A DNA stretch of 64,000 nt from an uncultured Aquimarina sp. (GTDB lineage Bacteria > Bacteroidota > Bacteroidia > Flavobacteriales > Flavobacteriaceae), in NCBI GenBank assembly GCA_947495425.1, contig CANLYR010000007.1, positions 62,001 to 126,000 on the forward strand, read 5' to 3'. Positions 7,707 through 17,793 of the stretch are shown here, one piece after another. The translations under genes were made by a program, and so were the position numbers. Position 1 is the first letter of the stretch. Each line of letters starts with the position of its first letter. A model generated the notes under the pieces. That model did no database searches and was not told the DNA's origin. It saw only the letters and a program-made list of their open reading frames with translations.

Positions 7707-10310
7707 TTATTCAGAAACTAAATCAGCTTGATTTCTGAAGACTAAATTGTCGTCAAATTCATCGAGTAAAATGATGCTTTCTGTTGAAACATTTCCGGCA
7801 AGTATTTCTTTAGATAGCTTGTTCAATACCTCTTTTTGTATGGTACGCTTTACAGGTCTTGCACCAAATTCGGGTTGAAAACCTTTTTCTGAAAGATATT
7901 TGATCGCCTGATCTGTTGCATCGAGAGTAATATTTTGTTCTGCAAGCATAGTAGAGACACTTTTGAGCTGAAGCTTAACAATTTCTTGAATATTAGCCTT
8001 CGTTAATGGAGAAAACATGATAATATCATCTATTCTGTTCAAAAACTCGGGTCGTACAGCCTGCTTTAACAATCCTAATACTTCAACTTTTGCAGCTTCC
8101 ATAGCCGTATCTACATCCTGAATCGCTTCAAATTTATCCTGAATGATATGGCTTCCCATATTGCTGGTCATGATGATGATTGTATTTCTGAAATCAGCAG
8201 TTCGGCCTTTGTTATCCGTTAATCGACCTTCATCTAATACTTGTAATAACACATTAAAAGTATCTGGGTGTGCTTTCTCGATTTCATCTAATAATACAAC
8301 AGAGTAGGGCTTTCTTCTAACAGCTTCTGTAAGTTGACCACCTTCTTCATATCCTACATATCCAGGAGGAGCTCCTACCAATCTGCTTACAGAATGACGT
8401 TCTTGATACTCACTCATATCGATACGAGTCATTGCACTTTCGTCGTTAAAAAGGTATTCTGCCAATGCTTTGGCAAGTTCTGTTTTACCAACACCAGTGG
8501 TTCCAAGAAATAAAAATGATCCGATTGGTTTTTTTTGATCTTGCAACCCAGCTCTACTTCTTCTTACAGCATCACTTACGGCTATTATGGCTTCGGTTTG
8601 CCCAACTACTCTTTTTTGAAGTTCACTTTCTAGCACTAAGAGTTTTTCGCGTTCACTTTGTAGCATTTTGGTTACGGGTATGCCTGTCCATTTGGCTACT
8701 ACTTCAGCGATGTCGTCATTGGTGACTTCTTCTTTTATTAAAGAAGAGGTGCTTTGTTGTACGTCTAATTGTTTTTGTAAACCTTCTAGGTTTTCCTGAG
8801 CTTCTTTGATTTTTCCATACCTGATCTCAGCAACTTTACCGTATTCTCCATTACGTTCTGCACGCTCGGCTTCAAGCTTATATTCTTCAATATTTGTTTT
8901 TGTATTTTGTATAGCGTCTACGACTTCTTTTTCGCTTTGCCATTTAGAGAAAATCTCATTGCGCTTCTCTTTAATATTAGCTAAGTCTGCATTGAGTACT
9001 TTTAACTTAGCTTTATCATTCTCTCGTTTAATAGCTTCGATTTCAATTTCGAGTTGCATGATTTTTCTATCCAACACGTCAAGTTCTTCTGGTTTCGAGT
9101 TGATTTCCATTCGAAGTTTAGAGGCTGCTTCATCCATGAGATCGATCGCCTTATCGGGTAAAAATCTATTAGTGATATATCGCTGTGATAATTCTACAGC
9201 AGCAATGATAGCTTCATCTTTTATACGTACTTTATGGTGCGTTTCGTATTTTTCTTTGATTCCTCGAAGAATTGAAACTGCACTTTCTGTATCAGGTTCA
9301 TCTACTATCACTTTTTGAAATCGCCTTTCGAGCGCTTTATCTTTTTCAAAATATTTTTGATATTCATCCAGGGTGGTAGCACCAATAGCGCGCAGTTCTC
9401 CTCGAGCCAAAGCTGGTTTCAGAATGTTTGCGGCATCCATAGCACCCTGGCCGCCTCCTGCACCTACCAAAGTATGAATCTCATCAATAAAGAGTACAAT
9501 GTCTCCATCGCTTGTCGTAACTTCTTTTACTACTGATTTGAGACGTTCTTCAAATTCACCCTTAAATTTTGCTCCAGCTATCAAGGCACCCATGTCTAAA
9601 GAGAAAATCTGTTTATTTTTTAGATTTTCTGGAATATCTCCAGCAATAATACGGTGTGCTAACCCTTCTGCAATAGCTGTTTTACCTACCCCGGGTTCAC
9701 CAATAAGCATTGGATTGTTTTTGGTTCTTCGGGATAAGATCTGTAATATTCGGCGTATTTCTTCATCGCGACCAATAACAGGATCTAGCTTACCGCTTTC
9801 TGCCATTTCGTTAAGGTTCTTAGCATATTTACTAAGTGCCTGATAGGTTTCTTCTGCACTTTGGGAAGTAACACGTTCTCCTTTTCTGATCTCGTGTATT
9901 GCTTCTTTGAGGTGTTTTTCGTTAACTCCTTGGTCTTTTAATATCTGTGCAATTTTGCTTTTGGATTTAAAAATAGCAATGACCAAATGTTCAATAGAAA
10001 CGTACTCATCATTCATGTTCTTGGCTATAATACCAGCCTCGTTTAATGATTTACCTGCTTCTCTAGATAGCTGTAAGTCTCCTCCAGTTACCTTGGGAAA
10101 ACTTTCTAGTGTGCTATCTAAAACTTGTTGTAAAAGATTAATATTTACGTTAAGCTTTTTAAGCAAAAAAGGAAGTACATTCTCATCTATATCGAAAATA
10201 GCTTTAAAGATATGCTCGTTCTCGATTTGCTGATGTCCGAAACTTTGTGCAAGCTGTTGTGCCTGCTGTATAGCTTCTTGTGATTTTATAGTGAAATTAT
10301 TAAAATTCAT
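7707..10310 (-). CDS. clpB: ATP-dependent disaggregase ClpB
   Basis: ClpB is the hexameric Hsp100 chaperone that rescues aggregated proteins together with DnaK. The 867-residue product has the full domain order: N-domain with two Clp repeats (1-145), first AAA+ module with Walker A GEPGVGKT (204-211), the long coiled-coil M-domain (about 400-530), second AAA+ module with GTTGVGKTE, and the C-terminal D2-small domain. The coiled coil and the absence of a ClpP-binding loop distinguish it from ClpA and ClpC. Two related motifs upstream (10369-10412) may belong to a heat-shock promoter. Confidence 0.97.
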   Translation of the reverse strand: MNFNNFTIKSQEAIQQAQQLAQSFGHQQIENEHIFKAIFDIDENVLPFLLKKLNVNINLLQQVLDSTLESFPKVTGGDLQLSREAGKSLNEAGIIAKNMNDEYVSIEHLVIAIFKSKSKIAQILKDQGVNEKHLKEAIHEIRKGERVTSQSAEETYQALSKYAKNLNEMAESGKLDPVIGRDEEIRRILQILSRRTKNNPMLIGEPGVGKTAIAEGLAHRIIAGDIPENLKNKQIFSLDMGALIAGAKFKGEFEERLKSVVKEVTTSDGDIVLFIDEIHTLVGAGGGQGAMDAANILKPALARGELRAIGATTLDEYQKYFEKDKALERRFQKVIVDEPDTESAVSILRGIKEKYETHHKVRIKDEAIIAAVELSQRYITNRFLPDKAIDLMDEAASKLRMEINSKPEELDVLDRKIMQLEIEIEAIKRENDKAKLKVLNADLANIKEKRNEIFSKWQSEKEVVDAIQNTKTNIEEYKLEAERAERNGEYGKVAEIRYGKIKEAQENLEGLQKQLDVQQSTSSLIKEEVTNDDIAEVVAKWTGIPVTKMLQSEREKLLVLESELQKRVVGQTEAIIAVSDAVRRSRAGLQDQKKPIGSFLFLGTTGVGKTELAKALAEYLFNDESAMTRIDMSEYQERHSVSRLVGAPPGYVGYEEGGQLTEAVRRKPYSVVLLDEIEKAHPDTFNVLLQVLDEGRLTDNKGRTADFRNTIIIMTSNMGSHIIQDKFEAIQDVDTAMEAAKVEVLGLLKQAVRPEFLNRIDDIIMFSPLTKANIQEIVKLQLKSVSTMLAEQNITLDATDQAIKYLSEKGFQPEFGARPVKRTIQKEVLNKLSKEILAGNVSTESIILLDEFDDNLVFRNQADLVSE

Positions 10311-10368
10311 ATTAATTTATTTTGAGTTCTATAGTATTGAATCAAATAATATTCCCATTAGAGTTAAA

Positions 10369-10412
10369 TGTCAAAATGTCTTTAAAATCCCTAGTTTAAC
10401 TGACTTTTTGGC
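10369..10412 (-). promoter_or_regulatory. possible stress-promoter motifs upstream of clpB
   Basis: Two similar blocks lie 58-102 bases before the clpB ATG. TGTCAAAATGTC stands at 10369-10380. GCCAAAAAGTCAG, read on the minus strand, stands at 10400-10412. The shared core is G(C/T)CAAAA(A/T)GTC. The link with heat-shock control is an inference from the gene they precede. Confidence 0.3.
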
Positions 10413-10515
10413 TTAGTGTTAAGTTACGCATTTTGTGGCGACAAATACAGAAGTAAGGTCAATTTTAAAAAATCATTTGACTAAGTTTGTAATTAATACA
10501 TTATTAAAGAAAAAG

Positions 10516-10911
10516 ATGGGAATATTCAATAAATTGTTTGGGTCAGAAGAGAAAGAATCAAAAGAGGAAAAGCAGGCATTACCATGGCAAGAGCTGAAAT
10601 CTATAGCGCAACTCGATACTATTGCCAAAGCTTCTGAAACCAGAACACAAGCTATTTTTAAGCATTCTACACGATGCGGAATTAGTAGAATGGTGATTCG
10701 CAATTTTGAGAATAGTTTTGATATTCCTGAAGGTCAGGTTGACTTGTACTATCTGGATTTATTGAACCATAGAGATATTTCTTCAGAAATAGCGGCAACG
10801 TTTCAAGTGTTTCATGAATCTCCTCAGTTTATTGTAATTCGTAATGGTGTAGCAGTACATCATGCATCGCATAGTGCTATCACACCGCAGGTGCTACATC
10901 AGTTTATATAA
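10516..10911 (+). CDS. monothiol bacilliredoxin, YtxJ/BrxC type (DUF2847)
   Basis: A 131-residue thioredoxin-fold protein of the YtxJ family, which reduces mixed disulfides between proteins and bacillithiol. After a charged N-terminal stretch (GSEEKESKEEKQ) comes the active-site block HSTRCGISR with Cys54; the spacing matches the T-x-C-x-I-S signature. The start at 10516 (MGIFNKLFG) is chosen over upstream in-frame codons because it matches the usual beginning of this family. The gene implies that the organism makes bacillithiol. Confidence 0.85.
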   Translation: MGIFNKLFGSEEKESKEEKQALPWQELKSIAQLDTIAKASETRTQAIFKHSTRCGISRMVIRNFENSFDIPEGQVDLYYLDLLNHRDISSEIAATFQVFHESPQFIVIRNGVAVHHASHSAITPQVLHQFI

Positions 10912-10939
10912 TTTATTGTAATTTATGATGTATTATTTT

Positions 10940-12127
10940 TTATTTAAAACGATAACGGGTAATTATATTTTTTAGTTTATTTTTTAAATTTTCTCCAGAA
11001 TCATATACCATTTGTTCATTTGAAGGAAATTGTACAGCTTGCAGTCCTAAAAAACGAACCAAATCATCATCCAGAGCACGTTTATCTCCATTATAATTCG
11101 CATAAATGTGCTCGAAAACATATTCACTAGCTATAGGAAACGACTCCAAAAGTTGTTTGGTTCTTAGGTTTTTATATTGAACGTTACCTACAACATTTGC
11201 AGCTTTAAATTGGGTGAATTCATAATATTCGCAGACTACAGTCACCATTTTATCTACTTTTACTTTGTTACCTTCTTCATCAATAACAATTTCATCATTT
11301 TCATCTAATAAATATTCCCATCCATCTTTGACTTGTTTTTCTCTTTCTAACTGACGCTCTTTTATACGCTCTGGAGAAATATTTATTTCTCGTAACGTTA
11401 CCTCCATTGCATAGTCATATTGAATAGCGCTTTGTGGTTTGCTGTGGTATACTGTCCACAAATCATCAAGTCCGTAGGTGCCAAAATTTAATAAATCTGC
11501 TTCTAGTCGTTTGGGTATGATAACATCGGTTTTGTTTTTCATGGTCACGTTTACAAAATCTGTACCCTTAATATGTGCATCTTCTATTATAGCTCTACTA
11601 TCTTTGTAATTGGGTGTAATCTTATCCAGATATACCAAGTCATCATATATCTGTCTGTAATCGGTTTTTTTGGTAGCCGATACCATTCGCCTTTTAGCGT
11701 TATCATACAAATAGTTTGATAGTTTATCCTTGGTGTTTATAATGTCTTGATCATAATTTTCAATCTTGAAATCTGCATTACGACCTTGTTCAGCATGATA
11801 TAGCGGTAATAGAGGTTTTATTTTCTCTTGTCTATCTCTGAGTGAAAGATATGTATTATAGGTGCGCTCTAGATTAGCCGGATTACCTTCTTTTTTAAGG
11901 TAGCTGATCGTATTCAAATCTCTATCTACTACTTTAGCATAGGCTTCTTCAAGCATTAGGATATAAGGTTGTCTTCCTTTTCTCTCCTTATTTGTTCTCA
12001 ATTTATTCAAGGCGATAGTAATCGCCTGATCATAATTTCCTGTATTGAGTGCTTTCTGTGTTTTTTTAACACTATTACAGGAAACCAGCATAACGAGTAT
12101 AAGCAATGATAGTAGTAGTTTTTTCAT
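10940..12127 (-). CDS. lipoprotein with tetratricopeptide-like helices, function unknown
   Basis: A 395-residue lipoprotein with signal MKKLLLSLLILVMLVSC (Cys17). The start at 12127 is preferred because it begins the signal peptide; an in-frame start 48 bases upstream would put polar residues before it. Residues 20-60 (KKTQKALNTGNYDQAITIALNKLRTNK) look like a TPR hairpin. The rest mixes helices with strands such as NVVGNVQYKNLRTKQLLESFP. No catalytic motif is visible. It probably acts in the periplasm or at the outer membrane. It converges on the bacilliredoxin gene with only 28 bases between them. Confidence 0.7.
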   Translation of the reverse strand: MKKLLLSLLILVMLVSCNSVKKTQKALNTGNYDQAITIALNKLRTNKERKGRQPYILMLEEAYAKVVDRDLNTISYLKKEGNPANLERTYNTYLSLRDRQEKIKPLLPLYHAEQGRNADFKIENYDQDIINTKDKLSNYLYDNAKRRMVSATKKTDYRQIYDDLVYLDKITPNYKDSRAIIEDAHIKGTDFVNVTMKNKTDVIIPKRLEADLLNFGTYGLDDLWTVYHSKPQSAIQYDYAMEVTLREINISPERIKERQLEREKQVKDGWEYLLDENDEIVIDEEGNKVKVDKMVTVVCEYYEFTQFKAANVVGNVQYKNLRTKQLLESFPIASEYVFEHIYANYNGDKRALDDDLVRFLGLQAVQFPSNEQMVYDSGENLKNKLKNIITRYRFK

Positions 12128-12184
12128 ATCGATACTATTTTGATTTAGGAAATAAAAACAACTTTGATGCCACAAAATAATAAA

Positions 12185-12215
12185 AAAACCTCGAAATTTA
12201 ATTTTTCGAGGTTTT
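12185..12215 (-). terminator. terminator after fumarylacetoacetase
   Basis: AAAACCTCGAAA and TTTCGAGGTTTT form a perfect 12-base-pair stem with a 7-base loop. On the minus strand the stem is followed by more T residues. It begins 20 bases after the fahA stop. Confidence 0.85.
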
Positions 12216-12235
12216 ATGGTGTTATTTAAAACGTT

Positions 12236-13516
12236 TTATTTTTTAAATACGGGAAGTAATTTAGTGGAAACCTCACCAAAGCCAATGCGTGTTTTATTGT
12301 TTTTGCAATACCCTCTCATAATTACGGTATCATTATCCTCTATAAATTTGCGACTACCTCCGGATTTTAGTTGAACGGGTTTTTCTCCTCTCCAACTCAA
12401 TTCTAGCATAGATCCATAAGAATCTTCTGTGGGGCCTGATAATGTACCACTACCCATCATATCCCCAGAATTAACGGGGCAACCATTTACGGTATGATGC
12501 GTTAGTTGTTGTGCCATGTTCCAGTACATATATTTAAAATTACTTTTGGATACTACGGTCTCTTCAGCTTTTTCTGGTTGGATAGCTACTTCTAAGTGTA
12601 TGTCAAAACTCTTCTTTCCTTTAGATTGAAGGTACGGAAGTTGCTTTTTCAACGGTTTTGGTCCTTCAGTTCTATAAGGTTCTAATGCATCTAGCGTAAC
12701 AATCCATGGAGAAATAGATGACGCAAAGTTTTTACCTAAGAACGGACCAAGAGGTACATACTCCCATTTCTGTATATCGCGAGCACTCCAATCATTAAAT
12801 AACACCAAGCCAAATATATAATCCTCGGCTTCTTCAATAGGAATAGGCTCTCCTAATTGATTGGCATCGGTAGTGATAAAGGCCATTTCGAGCTCAAAAT
12901 CAACTAATCTCGATGGGCCAAAAATTGGTTCTTCGGCACCATTTGTTAATTTTTGCCCTTGAGGTCGATGTATCGGTATACCAGATGGGATAATAGAACT
13001 ACTACGCCCATGATAGCCGACAGGCAGGTGAAGCCAATTGGGCATCAAGGCATTTTCCTTGCCTCTAAACATGGTTCCTACATTGGTTGCATGTTCTATA
13101 CTGCTGTAAAAATCTGTATAATCACCAACGTTAACGGGTAATTGCATTTCGATCTCATCGAGCGTGAATAAAACAATTTTTCGGTGTTCTTCGTTATTTT
13201 TTAAAGCATCATTTTCAGCATCAAAAATATCAGCAATTCGATTACGAACTAATCTCCAGGTTTTTTTACCATCTGAAATAAAATCATTAAGTGAATCCTG
13301 TAAGAAAATATCATCAGTCAAAGGAATATTCTCAAAATACCCCAGTTGATGTAAGGCTCCAAGATCAATTGCAGTGTTTCCAATTCGGGTACCTATAGTA
13401 ATAATATCATCTCTGGTAAGAAATACTCCAAATGGAATATTCTGTATTGGGAAATCTGTAGTAGAAGTGGTTTCAATCCACGTTTTTCTTTCTGGATTAT
13501 TTGCTGTTATTGGCAT
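12236..13516 (-). CDS. fahA: fumarylacetoacetase
   Basis: The enzyme splits fumarylacetoacetate into fumarate and acetoacetate, the last step of tyrosine and homogentisate degradation. The 426-residue product has the N-terminal SH3-like domain and the C-terminal catalytic fold with metal-binding stretches: DYTDFYSSIEHATNVGTMF, PVGYHGRSSSI and the conserved ELEMAF and NDWSARDIQ blocks. Length fits the family. Other tyrosine-degradation genes are not in the window. It is transcribed alone, from a -7 element 38 bases upstream to its own terminator. Confidence 0.94.
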   Translation of the reverse strand: MPITANNPERKTWIETTSTTDFPIQNIPFGVFLTRDDIITIGTRIGNTAIDLGALHQLGYFENIPLTDDIFLQDSLNDFISDGKKTWRLVRNRIADIFDAENDALKNNEEHRKIVLFTLDEIEMQLPVNVGDYTDFYSSIEHATNVGTMFRGKENALMPNWLHLPVGYHGRSSSIIPSGIPIHRPQGQKLTNGAEEPIFGPSRLVDFELEMAFITTDANQLGEPIPIEEAEDYIFGLVLFNDWSARDIQKWEYVPLGPFLGKNFASSISPWIVTLDALEPYRTEGPKPLKKQLPYLQSKGKKSFDIHLEVAIQPEKAEETVVSKSNFKYMYWNMAQQLTHHTVNGCPVNSGDMMGSGTLSGPTEDSYGSMLELSWRGEKPVQLKSGGSRKFIEDNDTVIMRGYCKNNKTRIGFGEVSTKLLPVFKK

Positions 13517-13937
13517 ATATGCTTTTTAATACGTTGTTGGTAAATATTGCACTCAAATATATAATTTTCGTGCGGTTATTGGTTTTTAATTGTGTGAAAA
13601 ATTTTTTAAAATAATGATAAGATTATCTTAGTTTATATTGACCTCGTTTTTACGATTTTTATATATAAATTTTATCATAATTTTCAGGGTAAAATAAATC
13701 ACAGAAAAAAGATACAGTAAATTATATAAGTTACATATTAATCCCCTATTAATTTTATTTTAAAATGATTTTTTAGCCCTAATCTAGTGTATTAATAATA
13801 TTCTGATTATGTTTTCATAGCATTTGTGATGCATATTAAAACTGTGAACAAATTGTTTATATTTATTAGGGTTTGTTTAAGCTGAAGTAAAGAATGTATT
13901 TCCTACTTTTACATCATTATCAACAAATTAAAAATAC
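13517..13937. other. intergenic region between divergent fahA and glyA
   Basis: This 421-base AT-rich stretch has no convincing gene on either strand. It holds the fahA promoter element near its left end. On the plus strand, TACTTTTA at 13904-13911 is one base from the -7 consensus and is a plausible glyA promoter. An imperfect palindrome (GATAA-GA-TTATC) lies at 13616-13627. I saw no RNA gene. Confidence 0.5.
13554..13561 (-). promoter_or_regulatory. -7 promoter element for fahA
   Basis: On the minus strand the bases read TATATTTG, an exact TAnnTTTG match, giving a leader of about 32 bases before the ATG. Confidence 0.55.
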
Positions 13938-15212
13938 ATGCAACGCGACGAACAAATTTTTGATTTGATCCAAGATGAAAAAGAACGTCAAATCAATGGA
14001 TTAGAACTTATTGCTTCAGAAAACTTTGTTAGTGAACAAGTAATGGAAGCTGCTGGATCAGTACTTACCAATAAATATGCCGAAGGATATCCTGGTAAAC
14101 GTTATTATGGCGGGTGTGCTGTAGTAGATGTTGTAGAACAAATAGCGATTGATCGAGCCAAAGAATTGTTTGGTGCCGAATATGCCAATGTACAACCGCA
14201 TTCAGGATCGCAAGCCAATACAGCGGTATATCATGCTTGTCTTACACCGGGAGATAAAATATTAGGTTTTGATCTTTCTCACGGCGGGCATTTGACGCAT
14301 GGATCACCAGTAAATTTTTCGGGTAAATTATATAATCCTGTTTTTTATGGGGTAGAGAAGGAGACAGGCAGGCTCAACTATGATAAGATTCAAGAAATTG
14401 CTAACGCTGAAAAACCTCAAATGATTATAGCAGGTGCTTCTGCATATTCAAGAGAGATAGATTATAAAAGATTTAGAGAGATTGCGGATAGTGTAGGAGC
14501 AATCCTTTTGGCAGATATTGCACACCCTGCGGGATTAATAGCCAAAGGAATTATTGCTGATCCTGTACCGTATTGTCATGTGGTGACGACAACAACTCAT
14601 AAAACATTACGTGGCCCTAGAGGAGGATTAATCCTTATGGGTAAAGATTTTGAAAATCCATTTGGAATTACCTTGAAAAGTGGAAAAAAACGCATGATGT
14701 CTTCATTACTGGACAGCGCAGTATTCCCTGGGAATCAAGGGGGTCCATTAGAACATATTATTGCTGCAAAAGCTATTGCGTTTGGCGAGGCATTAACCGA
14801 CGAGTTTTTACATTACATCATACAAGTAAAGAAGAATGCTGCAGTTATGGCAGAAGCATTTGTGCAAAAAGGATATAAAGTAATCTCAAATGGCACAGAT
14901 AATCATATGATGTTAATTGATTTACGTAATAAAGATGTAACCGGTAAACAAGCAGAAGAAGCACTAGGCGTTGCTGAAATTACTGTAAATAAAAATATGG
15001 TGCCGTTTGATGATAAATCACCGTTTGTAACTTCAGGAATTCGTATCGGTACAGCTGCAGTAACCACGAGAGGACTGGTAGAGAATGATATGCTGCAAAT
15101 TGTAGAACTCATTGATAAAGTGATTGTCAACGTAGAAAACGAAGAAGCATTACATAGCATTGCTAATGAGGTAAATGCGATGATGGCTGATAAACCTTTA
15201 TTTGTTGGGTAA
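13938..15212 (+). CDS. glyA: serine hydroxymethyltransferase
   Basis: GlyA converts serine and tetrahydrofolate into glycine and 5,10-methylene-tetrahydrofolate, the main source of one-carbon units. The 424-residue cytosolic enzyme has the PLP-binding stretch [14 protein letters not shown] with the Schiff-base Lys222. The N-terminal signature is [10 protein letters not shown], followed by [15 protein letters not shown] and [12 protein letters not shown]. Length and motif order are typical. It is followed by a strong terminator, so it is probably monocistronic. Confidence 0.97.
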   Translation: MQRDEQIFDLIQDEKERQINGLELIASENFVSEQVMEAAGSVLTNKYAEGYPGKRYYGGCAVVDVVEQIAIDRAKELFGAEYANVQPHSGSQANTAVYHACLTPGDKILGFDLSHGGHLTHGSPVNFSGKLYNPVFYGVEKETGRLNYDKIQEIANAEKPQMIIAGASAYSREIDYKRFREIADSVGAILLADIAHPAGLIAKGIIADPVPYCHVVTTTTHKTLRGPRGGLILMGKDFENPFGITLKSGKKRMMSSLLDSAVFPGNQGGPLEHIIAAKAIAFGEALTDEFLHYIIQVKKNAAVMAEAFVQKGYKVISNGTDNHMMLIDLRNKDVTGKQAEEALGVAEITVNKNMVPFDDKSPFVTSGIRIGTAAVTTRGLVENDMLQIVELIDKVIVNVENEEALHSIANEVNAMMADKPLFVG

Positions 15213-15236
15213 TTGTTTCTAAAAAAGTTAACATTG

Positions 15237-15273
15237 AAACCGTATTACTTATATAAAGTGGTACGGTTTTTTT
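15237..15273 (+). terminator. terminator after glyA
   Basis: AAACCGTA pairs with TACGGTTT, and the stem continues through two G-T pairs into ACTT/AAGT around a 5-base loop. A run of T residues follows. Confidence 0.85.
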
Positions 15274-15385
15274 ACACGATTCAGGGAAAGCAGAACATCT
15301 GAAAATAAACGTTGTGTAGGGTGAAAAGAAAATATGGAAATACGTTTAGTCACAATTTCCTTCAAAAGATTCTAAATATATAATC

Positions 15386-16360
15386 ATGTCATCAAAAAAA
15401 AGACAGCAAGAAAAAACAAGACTACATCCTAGAAATAGAAATAAAGATAGATATGATTTAAATGCGTTACTAAAAGTTAATCCTGAGTTAGCAAATTATG
15501 TGACACCTAATAAAAATGGAGAGGATTCTGTCGATTTTTCGAACCCTGTTGCAGTAAAAATTCTAAATAAAGCATTATTAACCCATTATTACGGAATAAA
15601 GAATTGGGAATTTCCCGATAACAATTTATGTCCTCCCATTCCCGGAAGAGCAGATTACATTCATCATATTGCCGATTTGCTTTGTGAGCATAATTTTGGT
15701 AGAATTCCTACTGGAGATAAAATTACTTGTTTTGATATTGGTGTAGGAGCGAATTGTATTTATCCTATTATTGGAGTCACAGAATATGACTGGAGATTTA
15801 TTGGTTCTGATATTGATCCCAAATCCATCGCATCTGCAAAACTCATTGTCAACGCTAATCCATCCCTTAAAAATAAGATCGTTTGCACATTACAAAAAGA
15901 TCCTAAGGATTTTTTTTATGGGATCATCAATAGGGAAGATAAAATAGATGTATCCATATGCAATCCTCCTTTTCATTCTTCAGTTGAGGATGCTCAAAAA
16001 GGGACCCGAAGAAAAATTAAGAACCTTTCAGGAAAAAAAGTAAAAACGCCTACACTCAATTTTGCAGGAGTTCATAATGAACTTATATATGAAGGGGGAG
16101 AACTTAAATTCATCACTAATATGATTAGAGAAAGTGAAAAGTTCTGTAAAAACTGCTATTGGTTTTCAACCTTGGTATCAAAACAATCTAACCTAAAAGG
16201 AATCTATAAAACTTTAGAGAAATATAAGGTAGATCAGGTTAAAACGATTCCTATGGGAACAGGAAATAAATCTAGCCGAATCGTTGCCTGGACCTTTCTT
16301 TCTGCAGCAGAGCAAAAAGCGTGGAGGGACAGTAGATGGAAAACAAAGGCACCTAAATAA
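15386..16360 (+). CDS. rlmF: 23S rRNA (adenine-1618-N6)-methyltransferase
   Basis: RlmF methylates N6 of A1618 in 23S rRNA. The 324-residue protein begins with a basic tail (SSKKRQQEKTRLHPRNRNKDRYD). It carries FDIGVGANCIYP as the SAM-binding motif (116-127) and NPPFHSS (193-199), the N6-methyltransferase motif IV that marks amino-group methylases. The gene converges with the dbpA-like helicase gene and overlaps its end by 8 bases. Both products act on the large ribosomal subunit. Confidence 0.93.
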   Translation: MSSKKRQQEKTRLHPRNRNKDRYDLNALLKVNPELANYVTPNKNGEDSVDFSNPVAVKILNKALLTHYYGIKNWEFPDNNLCPPIPGRADYIHHIADLLCEHNFGRIPTGDKITCFDIGVGANCIYPIIGVTEYDWRFIGSDIDPKSIASAKLIVNANPSLKNKIVCTLQKDPKDFFYGIINREDKIDVSICNPPFHSSVEDAQKGTRRKIKNLSGKKVKTPTLNFAGVHNELIYEGGELKFITNMIRESEKFCKNCYWFSTLVSKQSNLKGIYKTLEKYKVDQVKTIPMGTGNKSSRIVAWTFLSAAEQKAWRDSRWKTKAPK

Positions 16361-17663
16361 CCGATACTCTAACTTTTTTCTTTTTTAATCTTACATTGTT
16401 TACAGTAGGTAAAAGATCCTCAATCGTTGCTGTCTTAACAGCAACAAAAGCACAATCATTTTTTAATTCTATGGTCCCCAATTCTTCCTTAGTAAGATTG
16501 CCCAGTTTGAAAAATAAACCTGCTATATCGCCTTTTGAAATTTTATCTTTTCGGCCACCAGAAATAAACAAAGTACTCCAATCAGAAGGTTTTGGGAGTG
16601 CTGATGGACTCAGTTTCTCAATAGGTAAATCGCCTGTAAAATCAGGTAAACTTTCTTTTTCATACTGAATAACATAAGCCGTACCATCACTATTCATACG
16701 TGCAGTTCTACCATTACGATGCGTAAACTCTTCATTTTTGACAGGAAGATGATAGTGAATGATAAAAGTAAGTTCTGGAACATCAATACCTCTTGCAGCT
16801 AAATCTGTTGCTAATAATAATTGATGTGTACCATTTCTAAACTTAATCAAAGCTCTTTCTCTTTCTGTCTGTTCTAAACCACCATAAAAGATGCCATGCG
16901 CAATGTCATTTTCAGACAAATAATCGCTTATGCGCTGTATAGAGTCTTTAAAATTACAAAAGATAATTCCATTTTGATTACCTATGTGCGCAATCAAATT
17001 GAGTAGTGTTTCTAGCTTATCTTTTGTGGGCGAAATTACACTTTTGATCTTTAATCTAGTACTTCCTTCTTCTAAATAGTCAATAACAAGCGGTTTTTTT
17101 AAACCTACAAATTCTGGAATTTCTACACCGTGGGTTGCCGAAGTTAATATTTTTTTATGCGCTTTTGGGAGTAGCTCCAAAATTTCACTCATCTCGCCTT
17201 CAAAACCTATTTCCAGTGATTTGTCAAATTCATCTAATACCAGCGTTTTAATATCACCCGCATAAAAAGTTTCTCGTCTTAGGTGGTCGGCTATTCTACC
17301 TGGTGTACCTACTAATACGGCGGGGCGATGTTTTAGTTCTATTCTATCTTTAGAACCAGAACGACCACCATACACAGCATTAACTTTGAAACCCGTACCC
17401 ATCTCACGCATAACATGCTCGATCTGAATGGCTAATTCTCTAGATGGAACAATGATTACCGTCTGAATTTCTTCACAATTCTTATCTAATGCAGTAATCA
17501 AGGGTAAAAGAAATGCCAATGTTTTACCAGTTCCGGTAGGGGATAACAAGATTACTTCATTACAGGATGTTATAGCCAATTGAGCTTCTTCTTGCATAGG
17601 ATTCAATGCAGGTATTCCTAATTTGGATAATATTGCTGTTTGATTTTTTATAGATGTAGACAT
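16353..17663 (-). CDS. DEAD-box-type RNA helicase with DbpA-like RNA-binding domain
   Basis: A 436-residue helicase with Walker A SPTGTGKT (41-48), PSRELAIQ, TPGR, motif II DEFD (144-147, not DEAD) and motif III SAT (175-177). The helicase C-domain (ATDLAARGIDVPE) and HRNGRTAR follow. The last 75 residues start TLFISGGRKDKISKGDIAGLF and match the DbpA RNA-binding fold that recognises hairpin 92 of 23S rRNA. A role in 50S assembly is therefore likely. The -7 element ends only 4 bases before the ATG, which suggests a leaderless message. Confidence 0.88.
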   Translation of the reverse strand: MSTSIKNQTAILSKLGIPALNPMQEEAQLAITSCNEVILLSPTGTGKTLAFLLPLITALDKNCEEIQTVIIVPSRELAIQIEHVMREMGTGFKVNAVYGGRSGSKDRIELKHRPAVLVGTPGRIADHLRRETFYAGDIKTLVLDEFDKSLEIGFEGEMSEILELLPKAHKKILTSATHGVEIPEFVGLKKPLVIDYLEEGSTRLKIKSVISPTKDKLETLLNLIAHIGNQNGIIFCNFKDSIQRISDYLSENDIAHGIFYGGLEQTERERALIKFRNGTHQLLLATDLAARGIDVPELTFIIHYHLPVKNEEFTHRNGRTARMNSDGTAYVIQYEKESLPDFTGDLPIEKLSPSALPKPSDWSTLFISGGRKDKISKGDIAGLFFKLGNLTKEELGTIELKNDCAFVAVKTATIEDLLPTVNNVRLKKKKVRVSVI

Positions 17664-17667
17664 GCTG

Positions 17668-17675
17668 CAAAGGTA
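17668..17675 (-). promoter_or_regulatory. -7 promoter element abutting the dbpA-like start
   Basis: On the minus strand the bases read TACCTTTG, an exact consensus match, followed by CAGC and the ATG at 17663. The predicted transcription start coincides with the start codon. Confidence 0.5.
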
Positions 17676-17793
17676 GTTCGTTGATTATCGAATAGTAAAA
17701 GATATAAGAAGAATTTTGAAGTTTCATGCTTTCAGAAAACAAAACTATCTAAAATGAACTATGAATAATTGTTATCGTAGTATTGATGAATGA

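Noticed and set aside
8806..9318. 170-codon open frame opposite clpB
   Set aside because: It is a shadow frame; clpB on the other strand explains the sequence fully.
12228..12237. AAAACGTTTT palindrome resembling a LacI-type site
   Set aside because: It lies at the 3' end of fahA with no promoter nearby; likely chance in AT-rich sequence.
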